DNA of 37,588 nucleotides from Candidatus Cloacimonadota bacterium (GTDB taxonomy: Bacteria > Cloacimonadota > Cloacimonadia > Cloacimonadales > JAJBBL01). The position numbers were made by a program, and so were the translations under genes. This document shows positions 16,767 to 26,619 of this stretch, piece by piece. The notes under the pieces were generated by a model. The model saw only the letters and a program-made list of their open reading frames with translations, was not told where the DNA came from and ran no database searches. Numbering within the stretch: the first letter of the stretch is position 1; every line of letters starts with the position of its first letter. The stretch spans positions 164,293-201,880 of the forward strand of contig JAHYIR010000003.1 in assembly GCA_019429305.1 (NCBI GenBank), written 5' to 3'.

Positions 16767-18674
16767 TTGAAAGAAATAGAAGAAAAAGTCACTAAATTAT
16801 TAGCAAAAATGACCTTAGAACAGAAAGTCGGTCAGATAGTACAAGCGGAACGTCAGTTCATTACACCTAATGAAGTCAAACAATATCATATAGGATCAGT
16901 CCTTAGTGGTGGTGGCTCAGTCCCTGGGGATAATAAACCGGAGGACTGGATCAAGATGAACGATGCCTACTGGTCTGCATCGATGGAAGCGGATGCTGAA
17001 CATTTGCCAATTCCCTTGATCTATGGAATTGATGCCATACATGGAAACAACAATGTTATTGGAGCTGTCGTTTTCCCTCACAATATTGGCTTGGGAGCGG
17101 CTAACGATCCCGACCTGCTGGAAAGTATTGCCTCTGTTACTGCCAAAGAGATAGCTGTTACTGGATTAGATTGGACATTTGCTCCAACTTTGGCTGTAGC
17201 CCGTAACGATCACTGGGGTAGAACCTATGAAAGTTATTCTGAAGATCCCAAAATAGTATCCAGTTATGCTTCAAGATTTATTAAGGGTTTACAGGGTAAT
17301 TTTACCCATGACAAGGTGATCGCTTGTGCGAAGCACTGGATCGGTGATGGTGCTACCCTGCACGGTATTGACCAGGGTGATATGTGCATTACTGAGGAAG
17401 AGCTGAGGAGGATTCATTTACCACCTTTCAAAGCAGCCATCGATGCCGGAGTTCTCACTGTAATGGTCTCATTGAGCAGCTGGTGGGGTGTCAAGTGCCA
17501 CGGGCACAGGTTCCTGATAACCGACTTGCTGAAAAATGAGTTAGGTTTTTCTGGTGTTGCAATCTCTGACTGGGACGGGATCGACTACCTTGATAAAGAT
17601 TACCGCGAAGCAGTAGTTATATCCTTGAATGCCGGATTGGACATGTTTATGGTCACTGACAAATGGAAAAAGTTCATCCAAATTGTCCAAAATGAAGTTG
17701 AAAATGGTCGCATTCCATTGGCTAGAATTGATGATGCGGTAAAAAGAGTTTTGCGCATCAAGTTCCTGGCAGGTATGTTTGATAAACCTCGTCCAGCACT
17801 CCGAGAGTTATCATTAGACCGAACTAGCTTTGGAAGTGTGCAACATCGTGAAGTTGCCCGAGAAGCAGTTCGTAAATCTTTGGTTATGCTTAAGAATGAT
17901 GATGATAAATTACCCTTGTCTAAAACTGCCCGTATCCTTGTTGCTGGGAAAAATGCCCATAACCGTGGTTATCAGTGCGGTGGTTTCACTATTGCCTGGC
18001 AAGGTGTAAACGACGATCAACCACTTGATAGTGGTATCTATAAACAAGCTGATGAAGGAAAAACAAGAGAAGCCCCTACCCTTAACCCATCTGCAATAAA
18101 AGAATCATCAATTATTAATGGGACTTCAATTTGGGAAGGTATTAAGGCAATCGCACCCAAAGCAGTCTTAAGCATCGATGGTGCCTGTGCAGATCCTGAT
18201 CAACATGATATAGCCATTGTCGTTATTGGTGAAGTTCCCTACGCTGAAATGCTGGGTGATGTCCGAATTGCAGGATTGGCGAAGAGTTTGAATATTGGTC
18301 GAGGATCCACTACAGAAAAAATACCTATCATGGATAAAGGTCCTTATGGTACGCATCTGGTTTTGCACGAACTACATCCAGAAGACCTGGATACCATAAA
18401 AAACATTACCAGTAAAGGTATTCCGGTGGTCACGGTTATGATCTGTGGACGCCCCTTAGTTATCAATCAAGAACTGGATGAATCCAGGGCTTTTGTAGTA
18501 GCTTGGTTCCCTGGTTCAGAGGGTCAGGGTATAGCCGATGTGCTTTTTGGAGATTATCCCATGCAGGGAAAATTGAGTTTTTCCTGGCCCAGAAAGGACG
18601 ATGATAATTGGAATGTTGGTGATAAGGACTACAATCCTCTATTCCCTTATGGATATGGATTGGATTATAAATAA
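16767..18674 (+). CDS. GH3 beta-glucosidase (exo-acting, cytoplasmic)
   Basis: It releases glucose from the non-reducing end of short beta-glucosides. Residues about 5-345 are the GH3 TIM barrel: LIYGIDAIHGNN, FAPTLAVARNDHWGRTYESY, CAKHWIGDG, and nucleophile D268 in AISDWDG. Residues about 365-635 are the alpha/beta sandwich, including VVIGEVPYAEMLGD, where the acid/base of exo-glucanase-type GH3 enzymes is expected, and AWFPGSEGQGIADVLFGDY. There is no signal peptide and no C-terminal FnIII domain, so the 635-residue protein is probably cytoplasmic alongside the phosphorylase. The start is TTG with AGGAG nine bases upstream. It is the last gene of the plus-strand operon. Together the two enzymes would split imported oligosaccharides by phosphorolysis and hydrolysis. 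Confidence 0.92.
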   Translation: MKEIEEKVTKLLAKMTLEQKVGQIVQAERQFITPNEVKQYHIGSVLSGGGSVPGDNKPEDWIKMNDAYWSASMEADAEHLPIPLIYGIDAIHGNNNVIGAVVFPHNIGLGAANDPDLLESIASVTAKEIAVTGLDWTFAPTLAVARNDHWGRTYESYSEDPKIVSSYASRFIKGLQGNFTHDKVIACAKHWIGDGATLHGIDQGDMCITEEELRRIHLPPFKAAIDAGVLTVMVSLSSWWGVKCHGHRFLITDLLKNELGFSGVAISDWDGIDYLDKDYREAVVISLNAGLDMFMVTDKWKKFIQIVQNEVENGRIPLARIDDAVKRVLRIKFLAGMFDKPRPALRELSLDRTSFGSVQHREVAREAVRKSLVMLKNDDDKLPLSKTARILVAGKNAHNRGYQCGGFTIAWQGVNDDQPLDSGIYKQADEGKTREAPTLNPSAIKESSIINGTSIWEGIKAIAPKAVLSIDGACADPDQHDIAIVVIGEVPYAEMLGDVRIAGLAKSLNIGRGSTTEKIPIMDKGPYGTHLVLHELHPEDLDTIKNITSKGIPVVTVMICGRPLVINQELDESRAFVVAWFPGSEGQGIADVLFGDYPMQGKLSFSWPRKDDDNWNVGDKDYNPLFPYGYGLDYK

Positions 18675-18801
18675 TCAATCATTACCCCTTTTTTGACTAC
18701 AACATTACTAAAGATTTTATGGAGAACTAAAAAAACTGGAGCTGGTTAAATTACTACTAGTAATTGTTTTGACTTTATAAAGTGTTCCCATCATTGTTAA
18801 A

Positions 18802-18936
18802 ATGGATCCGTTAGTGGTAGAGGTATCTAATCTCACCGAACAGTTATTAAAAGCACACGAAAAAATAAAGTTAATTATGACAGGAGATTGGTCGGTTCTA
18901 CTGGATCAGATTATAGATAATCCTAATAAAGAGTAG
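18802..18936 (+). pseudogene. Short 44-residue ORF, possibly the tail of a broken small membrane protein gene
   Basis: From ATG 18802 there is a coding-like 44-residue frame with an amphipathic helix (VSNLTEQLLKAHEKIKLIM). The same frame continues upstream through TAA 18778-18780 into KKLELVKLLLVIVLTL, a membrane-helix-like run. The two parts could be one small membrane protein broken by a nonsense codon. It overlaps the end of the TSUP gene on the other strand by 39 bases, and there is no clear Shine-Dalgarno. This could be chance; I do not recognise the product. Confidence 0.25.
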
Positions 18937-19668
18937 TGTCAGGACAAGCAAAAAGATCGGGCGTATGATTTTCACCCCGTTCTTGATCACTAACCTGGAA
19001 CCGAGATAATTACCTGCAATACCGAAGATAGCAGCCGGTATCCCGATAACCAAGATGATCTTTCCGTTCAGCAGGAAAGTGACCATAGCCGCCACATTAG
19101 AAGCCAGATTGACTATCTTAGCATTGGCGTTAGCCCCAACAAAATCACAACCCAGAATGACAGTATAGCCAAAGATAAGAAATGATCCCGTTCCAGGACC
19201 AAAGAACCCGTCATAGAACCCGATGATCAGTCCGGCAGCAGAGGCAATAATGAGGATCTGCAGTTTACTGATCGTCAGGTCTCTTTTCACCTTCCCTGTA
19301 TTCTTTCGCAGAAAAACAAAAACTGTTATTGCCGGGATCAATACTATCAGAACATAATTCAGGAAATGGGGATCAAGCAGCAGAACAGTTTTCGTACCCA
19401 GATGTGACCCGATAAGAGCGAACAGGGCACCCGGCAGGGCTATCCTGTAATCAGCCATCTTCCGTTTATTATAGCGGTAAGTAGAGAGCAGCGTCCCGAA
19501 AGTAGAAGAGAATTTGTTATTACCGAGCACGAAATGAGGTGGTAACCCAGTCGCCATATAGGCAGGTACAGAGAGCAATCCCCCACCCCCTGCAATAGCA
19601 TCGACAAAGCCAGCCAGAAAAATGACCGGCAGCAGAATCAGATAACCTTCTAACGAAAGAGCTGCCAT
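18898..19668 (-). CDS. TSUP-family (TauE/SafE) membrane permease
   Basis: This 256-residue integral membrane protein has about eight hydrophobic segments arranged as two similar halves. The hallmark motifs are GFVDAIAGGGGLLSVPAY (residues 20-37) and GFYDGFFGPGTGSFLIFG (second half, about 153-170), followed by NANAKIVNLASN. TSUP proteins move sulfite, sulfonates or other small anions; the substrate here is not identifiable. It starts nine bases after the comM stop and is last in the long minus-strand string. Length is normal for the family. Confidence 0.92.
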   Translation of the reverse strand: MAALSLEGYLILLPVIFLAGFVDAIAGGGGLLSVPAYMATGLPPHFVLGNNKFSSTFGTLLSTYRYNKRKMADYRIALPGALFALIGSHLGTKTVLLLDPHFLNYVLIVLIPAITVFVFLRKNTGKVKRDLTISKLQILIIASAAGLIIGFYDGFFGPGTGSFLIFGYTVILGCDFVGANANAKIVNLASNVAAMVTFLLNGKIILVIGIPAAIFGIAGNYLGSRLVIKNGVKIIRPIFLLVLTLLFIRIIYNLIQ

Positions 19669-19677
19669 ATATTTATT

Positions 19678-21219
19678 CTATTCCCAATATTTTGCATCAA
19701 GATTGCGGTAGAGTACTGCTTCCCCTATATGGTTGGCTTGTATGTTTTCAGAATCTTCCAGATCTGCTATCGTTCGGGAAACTTTCAATATTCGGTCATA
19801 AGCTCTGGCAGATAATCCTTTCTTGAGCATTGCCATTTTCAATAGGTTCTTACTATCATCATCGAGCTGACAATATCGGCGCATCAGACGAGAAGTTAAT
19901 TGGGAATTGCTATATATTTCTTCATCTTTATATCTTTCTAACTGTCTTCTACGGGCTTTATTTACACGTTCACGAATATTATTTGATCTGTCTCCGGTCG
20001 GCATAGCACCTAAATCGGAATACTTTACTGCAGGCACTTCTATATGTATATCGATACGATCTAATAATGGACCAGAAATACGTGATCGGTATCTTTGAAT
20101 AGCGGAATATAGGCAACTGCATGAATGACTTTCCAGGTTGCTACCGAAATAACCACATGGACAGGGGTTCATAGAGGCAACAAGCATAAAACAAGCTGGG
20201 AATGAGATGCTATGAGCAGCTCGAGCAACATTGACAACTTCATCTTCCATCGGTTGCCTTAAAACTTCCAAGACAGATTTTTTGAATTCCGGCAGTTCAT
20301 CGAGAAATAATACACCATTATGGGCAAGAGAAACTTCACCCGGCTTAGGGTAACTTCCCCCTCCAATTAGGGCAATATCGCTTATAGTATGATGAGGAGA
20401 GCGGAACGGTCTAATGTTAATTATACCTTCCTTATTTCCTGTAATTAAACCAGCAACAGAATGTATCTTAGTTGTAACCAATGCCTCTTCAAGTGTTAGC
20501 TCCGGCAATATTCCCGGCAAACGACGGGCCAACATTGTTTTTCCTGAGCCGGGAGGTCCGATCATTAAGATATTATGACCACCGGCAGCAGATACTTCTA
20601 AAGCTCTTTTTACTTGAAATTGCCCTTTGACGTCCGCCATATCTTCTAAGATCTCATTGGAAGGTGTGAAAAGACAGCTGTGATCTATTTCCAGTCTATT
20701 GATCTCGAGTTTGTCTTCCAAAAAGAGTACAACTTCACTAAGAGTATCAACCGGAAAGACATTCAACTCACTTATTATAGCTGCCTCTTTAGCGTTTTCG
20801 GGAGGTACCAGTATTCCATCCAGACCATCCTTTCCGGCAGAAACAGCAATAGGTAGAACACCTTTAACAGCTCTCAGTTTTCCATCTAAAGAGAGTTCTC
20901 CGACCAGGGCATATGATCGTAACTTTTTGGAATGAAGTTGTTTTGTCGCCTCTAAAATAGCAATGGCAGTAGGTAAATCTAAAGCAACGCCCTCTTTCCT
21001 CAAATCTGCAGGTGCTAAATTAACCGTACAGTGATAAGAAGGGAAACGAAATCCGGAATTAATGATAGCAGCAGAGACACGATCCCGACTTTCTTTTATT
21101 GAGTTCGAAGGAAGTCCGACAATGATGAATTTACTCAATCCCGGTCGTAAATCTGCCTCTACAGTAATCTGTTCGGCATCAATCCCATTGATAGCATAAG
21201 AAACAGTTTTTCCATACAT
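19678..21219 (-). CDS. comM: YifB/ComM-type Mg-chelatase-like AAA+ ATPase
   Basis: ComM/YifB proteins are AAA+ helicase-like ATPases; in naturally competent bacteria ComM promotes branch migration during transformation. The N-terminal domain (1-180) is the Lon-like ChlI fold, with VEADLRPGLSKFIIVGLP. The ATPase core has Walker A GPPGSGKT (221-228), Walker B GVLFLDELPEF, and MNPCPCGYFG with the Cys cluster typical of YifB. The C-terminal lid ends in SARAYDRILKVSRTIADL. At 513 residues it is full length. ATG 21219 is the conserved start MYGKTVSYA. It lies 82 bases after the lamin-tail gene and nine before the TSUP gene. Confidence 0.96.
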   Translation of the reverse strand: MYGKTVSYAINGIDAEQITVEADLRPGLSKFIIVGLPSNSIKESRDRVSAAIINSGFRFPSYHCTVNLAPADLRKEGVALDLPTAIAILEATKQLHSKKLRSYALVGELSLDGKLRAVKGVLPIAVSAGKDGLDGILVPPENAKEAAIISELNVFPVDTLSEVVLFLEDKLEINRLEIDHSCLFTPSNEILEDMADVKGQFQVKRALEVSAAGGHNILMIGPPGSGKTMLARRLPGILPELTLEEALVTTKIHSVAGLITGNKEGIINIRPFRSPHHTISDIALIGGGSYPKPGEVSLAHNGVLFLDELPEFKKSVLEVLRQPMEDEVVNVARAAHSISFPACFMLVASMNPCPCGYFGSNLESHSCSCLYSAIQRYRSRISGPLLDRIDIHIEVPAVKYSDLGAMPTGDRSNNIRERVNKARRRQLERYKDEEIYSNSQLTSRLMRRYCQLDDDSKNLLKMAMLKKGLSARAYDRILKVSRTIADLEDSENIQANHIGEAVLYRNLDAKYWE

Positions 21220-21301
21220 GACAAACTCTCAAAAACGAATTCTCTAAAAGTATTGCATTTTTGTTTACTATAAGGCATATTAAGGGTAAAAGCGTCAAGC
21301 T

Positions 21302-23698
21302 TTATCTCCCGATTACAACAGTGCTCCGTTCTCTGTATATCTTTTCTGTGTCCCTACCAGTGGCTTCAAGCAAGATAATATATACTCCAACCGGAAGAGT
21401 CATGCCGTCTTCTCTTTTACCGTCCCAAATCATGTTTCCTTTGGCAGCAAAAATCTCCTGATCAATAATGGTATTGACTAATCTACCTTTCAGATCGAAT
21501 ATTCTACAATTAACTCTATTCAATCTCTCCGGTAGTTCAAAACTAATGATTGTTCTCTCTCCTCTAAAGGGAGAGAAAGGATTAGGGGAGAGGGATAGAG
21601 CTGTTTGAGTAGGAATGTATGGAGTAAAAATACTGTTCTGTTTACCTGGTGTGGCTCCATTCGGATTAATAGAATGAGCCCAGTTATCATTTGTTGATGG
21701 CAGGATAGGATTGATCCTCTCTGCTGAAACACCTCGAGTCTTACTCCAATCAGGATCATAAGTAAAATTCTCGAAGATATTACCAGAAGGGTCATATAAG
21801 GTTAACTCTTCTCCGGAAACATAGATTGTAGTTAATCCGGTAACTATCAGGGCATCATCAATAGTATAGTTTTGAATTATAAAAAGTGAATCTGCCGGAT
21901 CATTAACTAGTATAATGTATTCATAATTGGATAATGGAACTTGAACGGTATATCTTTCGGTTTCTAAAGTCACTTTGAACAAATATTTGTAGAAATTGTT
22001 GACCTTGAGTTCAATCCATCTGGGATCACCAACAAAGGGAAGGAACATTATTTCATTGATTACCACGGGGAGCGCATTATTGCTATAATATGAGAAGCTA
22101 TAGTTATTAGACGGATCAAGGTCCTCTACAGCTTCGATAATGTAACGAAATGTAGAGTATTCTGCAGTTGGCATTTCAGTCTGAAAGGAGATTATATCAT
22201 TCTGAAAAAACATAAAGTAGTCTTCATAGAGCAATATTCCTTCGGTAGCTTCATCGTAATAAGCATAGCATCTGAGAGAGAATTCGTTGATATTGTTGTA
22301 TCCGATATTGCTAATTACTAAATTGTGAAGCAGTGAACCATCCTCTTCTTGATAGAAACTATCAATAATTGCCAAATCAAATTGCAATGGTAGTAAACTG
22401 TTTGGAGCTGCCGGGGTTGACATATTGGGATGGACACTTCTATCCCATTCCGATTCATCATCATAAGGGTTTATCCTTTCTAATGAGACATCATGAGGGT
22501 AAGAAGCAGGAGCAGTGTATTCGGTATAATCGAAAATATAACCATATTGATCTGCAATGAATAACGTTTCACGATCATTATTGAGAATTGCCCATGATGT
22601 TGATTCAATAACTTTGTCGGGATCAATATAATGAAAAACATCAAGAAATTGTTGTTTATTTCGCACTATAACCATATATGTTTTAGGTGGTATAACACCA
22701 CTGAAATTGGTTCTTGTTGCAGCAGCGTCTTCTAAGTAAAAATGGTCCATTATTATGGAAGACTCACTTCGGTTATAGATCTCAACCCATTCTTGATTAC
22801 CGGCAGATTGTTTGAACATCAGTTCATTCAACACGAGAGGAGAAGAACCGGCAAGAAATGTAGTACTGAGATGATTATTGGAAAGATCTGGATCAAATTG
22901 ATAAACTAAAAAGATATCCAAAAAGTAATACCCATCAACAAGATCATCAAGAAAAATGATCTCAGTTGAGTGGTATTCAGGGAGTAGTTCGGGTAGATAA
23001 TGATATCCATATAATTCTTCATTAACGACTATTCTCAGATGTGCCTCGTTGTGTGCTATAGGAAAAATGCTTGGATTAACAACTTTTACGGAAATCCTTA
23101 CTCTTCCTCCGATATCACTAACCTCTAAATCCTCCAGAGATAGATCAATAAGATAGTTATTACTATATCCCGGTGTTGGAATTGCACAAGAAAACCAATC
23201 ATGAGCATTATTGTCAGTATCATACCCATCGGCAATACGGGCTAATGAATATCCTGAGGGTGTAGTGAGAGCGAAATAAAATGCTGGAGCAGTAATGTCA
23301 TCGGGTAAGTTATTTATATTAGGTTCACCATAGAGGACTGTGTCAGTATATCCCGTAGTAGATGTTAAACGAATTCCAACCGTATTTTGTTCACCAGCAG
23401 GTAGTTGCAGTTCGGTGTAAATATCGGCACCTTCCACAAATTCTCCACCAATTAGGATAAAACCGTTAGGTTGGATGATTATGTTTGGCAGTGTAAACAC
23501 GGGAATGAAAGATATTCCGGCAGTGAGAATTTGCCATCCTTGAAGATTAACCCCTACATCAGAGTTATTATACAACTCAATCCATTGATGACCGGGTTCG
23601 GTGTTGATAGGATTATACATCACTTCATTGATAACAACTGCAGCAAGACCATTTGTAATTATTAATAACAGGACTAAAGAACTTAGAAATAGCTTCAT
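21302..23698 (-). CDS. Secreted lamin-tail-domain protein with a FlgD-like C-terminal sorting module
   Basis: This is a 798-residue exported protein of unknown function. A signal peptide (MKLFLSSLVLLLIITNGLAA) follows ATG 23698, which has GGGG just upstream; the in-frame ATG 30 bases earlier would only add residues ahead of the signal. Three lamin-tail domains begin near residues 23, 287 and 544, each with INE(V/I)MF/Y and W(I/V)E(L/I). CARDB-like beta segments lie between them. The final 95 residues are a FlgD-type Ig domain: LSPNPFSPF, RIFDLKGRLV, IWDGKREDG, LPVGVYIILLEA. Tails like this act as type-9 or related secretion signals in FCB bacteria. Its own neighbours do not suggest a role. 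Confidence 0.88.
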   Translation of the reverse strand: MKLFLSSLVLLLIITNGLAAVVINEVMYNPINTEPGHQWIELYNNSDVGVNLQGWQILTAGISFIPVFTLPNIIIQPNGFILIGGEFVEGADIYTELQLPAGEQNTVGIRLTSTTGYTDTVLYGEPNINNLPDDITAPAFYFALTTPSGYSLARIADGYDTDNNAHDWFSCAIPTPGYSNNYLIDLSLEDLEVSDIGGRVRISVKVVNPSIFPIAHNEAHLRIVVNEELYGYHYLPELLPEYHSTEIIFLDDLVDGYYFLDIFLVYQFDPDLSNNHLSTTFLAGSSPLVLNELMFKQSAGNQEWVEIYNRSESSIIMDHFYLEDAAATRTNFSGVIPPKTYMVIVRNKQQFLDVFHYIDPDKVIESTSWAILNNDRETLFIADQYGYIFDYTEYTAPASYPHDVSLERINPYDDESEWDRSVHPNMSTPAAPNSLLPLQFDLAIIDSFYQEEDGSLLHNLVISNIGYNNINEFSLRCYAYYDEATEGILLYEDYFMFFQNDIISFQTEMPTAEYSTFRYIIEAVEDLDPSNNYSFSYYSNNALPVVINEIMFLPFVGDPRWIELKVNNFYKYLFKVTLETERYTVQVPLSNYEYIILVNDPADSLFIIQNYTIDDALIVTGLTTIYVSGEELTLYDPSGNIFENFTYDPDWSKTRGVSAERINPILPSTNDNWAHSINPNGATPGKQNSIFTPYIPTQTALSLSPNPFSPFRGERTIISFELPERLNRVNCRIFDLKGRLVNTIIDQEIFAAKGNMIWDGKREDGMTLPVGVYIILLEATGRDTEKIYRERSTVVIGR

Positions 23699-23807
23699 GT
23701 TAACCCCATTTTGTCTGTACTTTAACAAATACCGACAGAAGCCGGTGTTACCCTAAGGAAGACTGTTAAAAGCCCCCTGATTATGAATCTATTGTTTAAA
23801 TATTATT

Positions 23808-25376
23808 TTAATCTTCTTCAAACATGTAATCGATGATATCGGAGGGGGTAATAGCGGGTGTTTGTTTGAATTCGGCACATTTTTCGGCGGTAGTGCCGAG
23901 GAGGTAAGAGCCGGAGACAGCAGCTTCGGCGGGGGAGAGTTTCTGGCCTAAGAAAGAGACGATGATGCCGGAGAGGACATCGCCACTGCCACCGGTTGCC
24001 AGTCCGTCATTGCCGGAGATATCAAAGACCTTTTGAGAGCGGTTGGCAAAGAGACGGGTTACCCCTTTGAGCAGCAGATTAACGTCATATTCGGAGAGGA
24101 ACTTGTTGATGGCTGTCATGCTGTCTTGCAGGACCTCTTGATTAGAGACCTGAGAGATCCGGGCAAATTCTCCGATATGAGGGGTGAGAATGACCGGTCT
24201 CTGTTCGAGCCGTTTCAGCCAGTGAGGATAATGAGCCAGGATATTGAGGGCATCGGCATCATAGAGGGCAGGTTTCTGCCAAACTTTGGTGATCATATTG
24301 ACCAGGGCAATGGAGAGCGGTGTCATTCCCAAGCCGGGTCCGATGAGGAGTACATCGAAGAGGTCAAGGGTTTCTAAAAACTTCTTTATTTCGGGCAGTT
24401 CAACCAGCTCATCGGCAAGGAAATTGTTCTTGATCAGGTCATCTTCTTCAGAGAAGGGTAGTGTTCTGGTCATTACTTCGATGAGGTTGGTCTCGTAGAT
24501 GTTTTCCATACCCTGATGATGAAAGAGGGTGATCAAGCCGCTGCCGGAGTGTAGGGCTGCCTCGGCAGCGAGAACTGCTGCACCGGAAAAGCCGGGAGAA
24601 CCGGCAATGATGGCTACTCTGCCATAATCTCCTTTATGATAATAAGGTTGACGTTCGGGATAGATGACATTGTCATCAGTGACCAGACAGGCAGCCGGTT
24701 GTTTGTCGGTCCAGACATCGAGAGGGATACCGATATCTATCGGGATGACGATACCGCAGTATTCTCTCCCTTTGCCTAAATAGTGTCCATACTTGGGTGC
24801 TGCCATAGTGAGGGTGATATCGGCACGGAAGGCGTGTTCAGTCCAGCCGGAATCGGTATCTAATCCGCTGGGGATATCTATGGCGAACTTGAGGGTATTG
24901 ATATCATTTAGTTTTTCAAGGATCAGGGCGGTCATGTCGGGCAACTTACCCTGGAAACCGATACCGTAGAGGGCATCGATTATTGCCTCAAAGGTGGTCT
25001 CGGAATCATAGAAGTAATCGTCTGTCAGATCCTCCCACTCTTCAAGGTTGGAGATATGATAGACCGGGATCTTCATTTTGGTGAGGAGTTTATAGTTGGC
25101 TGCGGTTTCGGACGACATTTTATCGGTAGAGCCGATCAAGAAAACGATTGGGCAGAAGCCTTTGTTTTTAAGACAACGGGCAACAACGAAACCGTCACCG
25201 CCATTATTGCCGTGACCACAGAAGATAGCGACTTCACCTTTATCAGGTAGTAGTTCATGAATGATCTCGGCAGAGCCGCTGCCGGCATATTCCATTAAAA
25301 TACGGGCATCAAGTCCCCATTCTCTGATGGTGACTGTGTCTATATCAACCATTTCTTGTCTGGACAGAATGTACAT
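23808..25376 (-). CDS. nnr: Bifunctional NAD(P)HX epimerase / ADP-dependent NAD(P)HX dehydratase
   Basis: It repairs hydrated NADH and NADPH. The N-terminal half is the YjeF_N epimerase domain, with IFCGHGNNGGDGFVVARCL and AIDIPSGLDTDSG. The C-terminal half is the ribokinase-like dehydratase, with GSPGFSGAAVLAAEAALHSG, LIGPGLG, ILTPHIGEFARI and NDGLATGGSGDVLSGII. ATG 25376 (MYILSRQEMVDID) is the natural family start. It comes one base after the histidine kinase stop (TGATATG), so the two are translationally coupled. At 522 residues the length is typical of the fused form. Confidence 0.96.
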   Translation of the reverse strand: MYILSRQEMVDIDTVTIREWGLDARILMEYAGSGSAEIIHELLPDKGEVAIFCGHGNNGGDGFVVARCLKNKGFCPIVFLIGSTDKMSSETAANYKLLTKMKIPVYHISNLEEWEDLTDDYFYDSETTFEAIIDALYGIGFQGKLPDMTALILEKLNDINTLKFAIDIPSGLDTDSGWTEHAFRADITLTMAAPKYGHYLGKGREYCGIVIPIDIGIPLDVWTDKQPAACLVTDDNVIYPERQPYYHKGDYGRVAIIAGSPGFSGAAVLAAEAALHSGSGLITLFHHQGMENIYETNLIEVMTRTLPFSEEDDLIKNNFLADELVELPEIKKFLETLDLFDVLLIGPGLGMTPLSIALVNMITKVWQKPALYDADALNILAHYPHWLKRLEQRPVILTPHIGEFARISQVSNQEVLQDSMTAINKFLSEYDVNLLLKGVTRLFANRSQKVFDISGNDGLATGGSGDVLSGIIVSFLGQKLSPAEAAVSGSYLLGTTAEKCAEFKQTPAITPSDIIDYMFEED

Positions 25377-25377
25377 A

Positions 25378-26619
25378 TCATCTCTCCGGTATAGATATTT
25401 CGATAGTCGAACCCTCTCCAACGACGCTATGAATGACGTGGATCTTGCCACCGTGATAATCTTCGACAATACGTTTCGCCAGACTTAAGCCCAAGCCCCA
25501 GCCACGCATCTTGGTGCTGACTCCCGGTTCGAATATCTTGTTAAACATTGATTTGGGAATTCCTTTCCCTTCGTCCTGTACGATTATATAGGTCTTATTC
25601 TTCTCCTGAAAGGCAATGACGATGATGCTGCCACCCTTCTTCTGCATGGCATCAATGGCGTTTTTGATCAGGTTTTCTAAAGCCCATTTGAGTAGATCGG
25701 TATCAACTTTCACAGTAACATCTTTGATCTTGCTGATCATGATGATATCAATTTTATGGGTGAGATGGGGTAACCGTTCTTTGAAATAATCAACAGATTC
25801 TTGAATGACATCATGCAGGATAACCGGCTTCAGCTCTATATCGGAGCCGATCTTGCCGAATCTATGAGCAACCTTACGAAGCTGCTCGACATCATTTTCC
25901 ATAAACATCAGAAGTTTATGAATATCGGAATCTTTGGCATTGACCTCTGCCCTGTTTGACAGGACATCTATCCAGCCAAGCAGGGACGAGATGGGTGTTC
26001 CGAGCTGATGTGCCATCTCTTTTGCCATACCAACCCAAAGGATATCTTTCTCGTTACGCTTGAGATAAAAAATGGCATAAACACCGAAAAGAACAAAAAG
26101 AAGTACAAATATCGCTTCAATATAGGGCATCAGCCGTAACTGCCGCAATGTTCTCGATTCGCTGTAAAAGGCATAGTTGATGATACTGTCGGTTTGGGTT
26201 GTATAATAGAGAGGGATGATATTTCGGTCACTCTCCATTTTTCTCAGATTACGGAGCAGATTGTGCTGATCTTCCACAGCCAATTCATGGAATCGTTTCT
26301 CCTCATCAATGCCGACATTTTTCCAGTAGAGTGGAGTTTTATTACCATCGGTGAGGATGATCGGGTAGTCAATGTTAGTTATGATCTCTTCGAAAATATA
26401 CTGGCTTAGTAAGCTTTCCCAATCATCTTCCGCCGAATAGCTGAAGAATCTAGCAAAGAGATTGGGAACTACCTGAGCTTCGTATCTGAAACCACTGAGC
26501 AGTGTGTTGGTGTATAAAATAAAGAAAATAAAGAGTAATACCGAACCAACAGCAAAATAGAGCTTAATTAGGTTGTTGGGGTATTTAAATATCTTTTTTG
26601 GATGCTTCCCAAAGATCAT
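25378..26619 (-). CDS. Membrane sensor histidine kinase
   Basis: This 413-residue protein has two transmembrane helices (about 19-42 and 166-186) flanking a periplasmic sensor of about 120 residues with no recognisable fold. The kinase core follows: H-box MAHQLGTPISSLLGW with phospho-accepting H204, N-box ENLIKNAIDAM (N320), G1 DEGKGIP, and G2 GWGLGLSLAKRIVEDYHGG. ATG 26619 is supported by GGAG eight bases upstream, although it lies 35 bases inside the end of mazG. No HAMP or PAS domain is visible. The only response regulator in the window is three genes upstream on the same strand, a possible partner. Confidence 0.95.
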   Translation of the reverse strand: MIFGKHPKKIFKYPNNLIKLYFAVGSVLLFIFFILYTNTLLSGFRYEAQVVPNLFARFFSYSAEDDWESLLSQYIFEEIITNIDYPIILTDGNKTPLYWKNVGIDEEKRFHELAVEDQHNLLRNLRKMESDRNIIPLYYTTQTDSIINYAFYSESRTLRQLRLMPYIEAIFVLLFVLFGVYAIFYLKRNEKDILWVGMAKEMAHQLGTPISSLLGWIDVLSNRAEVNAKDSDIHKLLMFMENDVEQLRKVAHRFGKIGSDIELKPVILHDVIQESVDYFKERLPHLTHKIDIIMISKIKDVTVKVDTDLLKWALENLIKNAIDAMQKKGGSIIVIAFQEKNKTYIIVQDEGKGIPKSMFNKIFEPGVSTKMRGWGLGLSLAKRIVEDYHGGKIHVIHSVVGEGSTIEISIPER

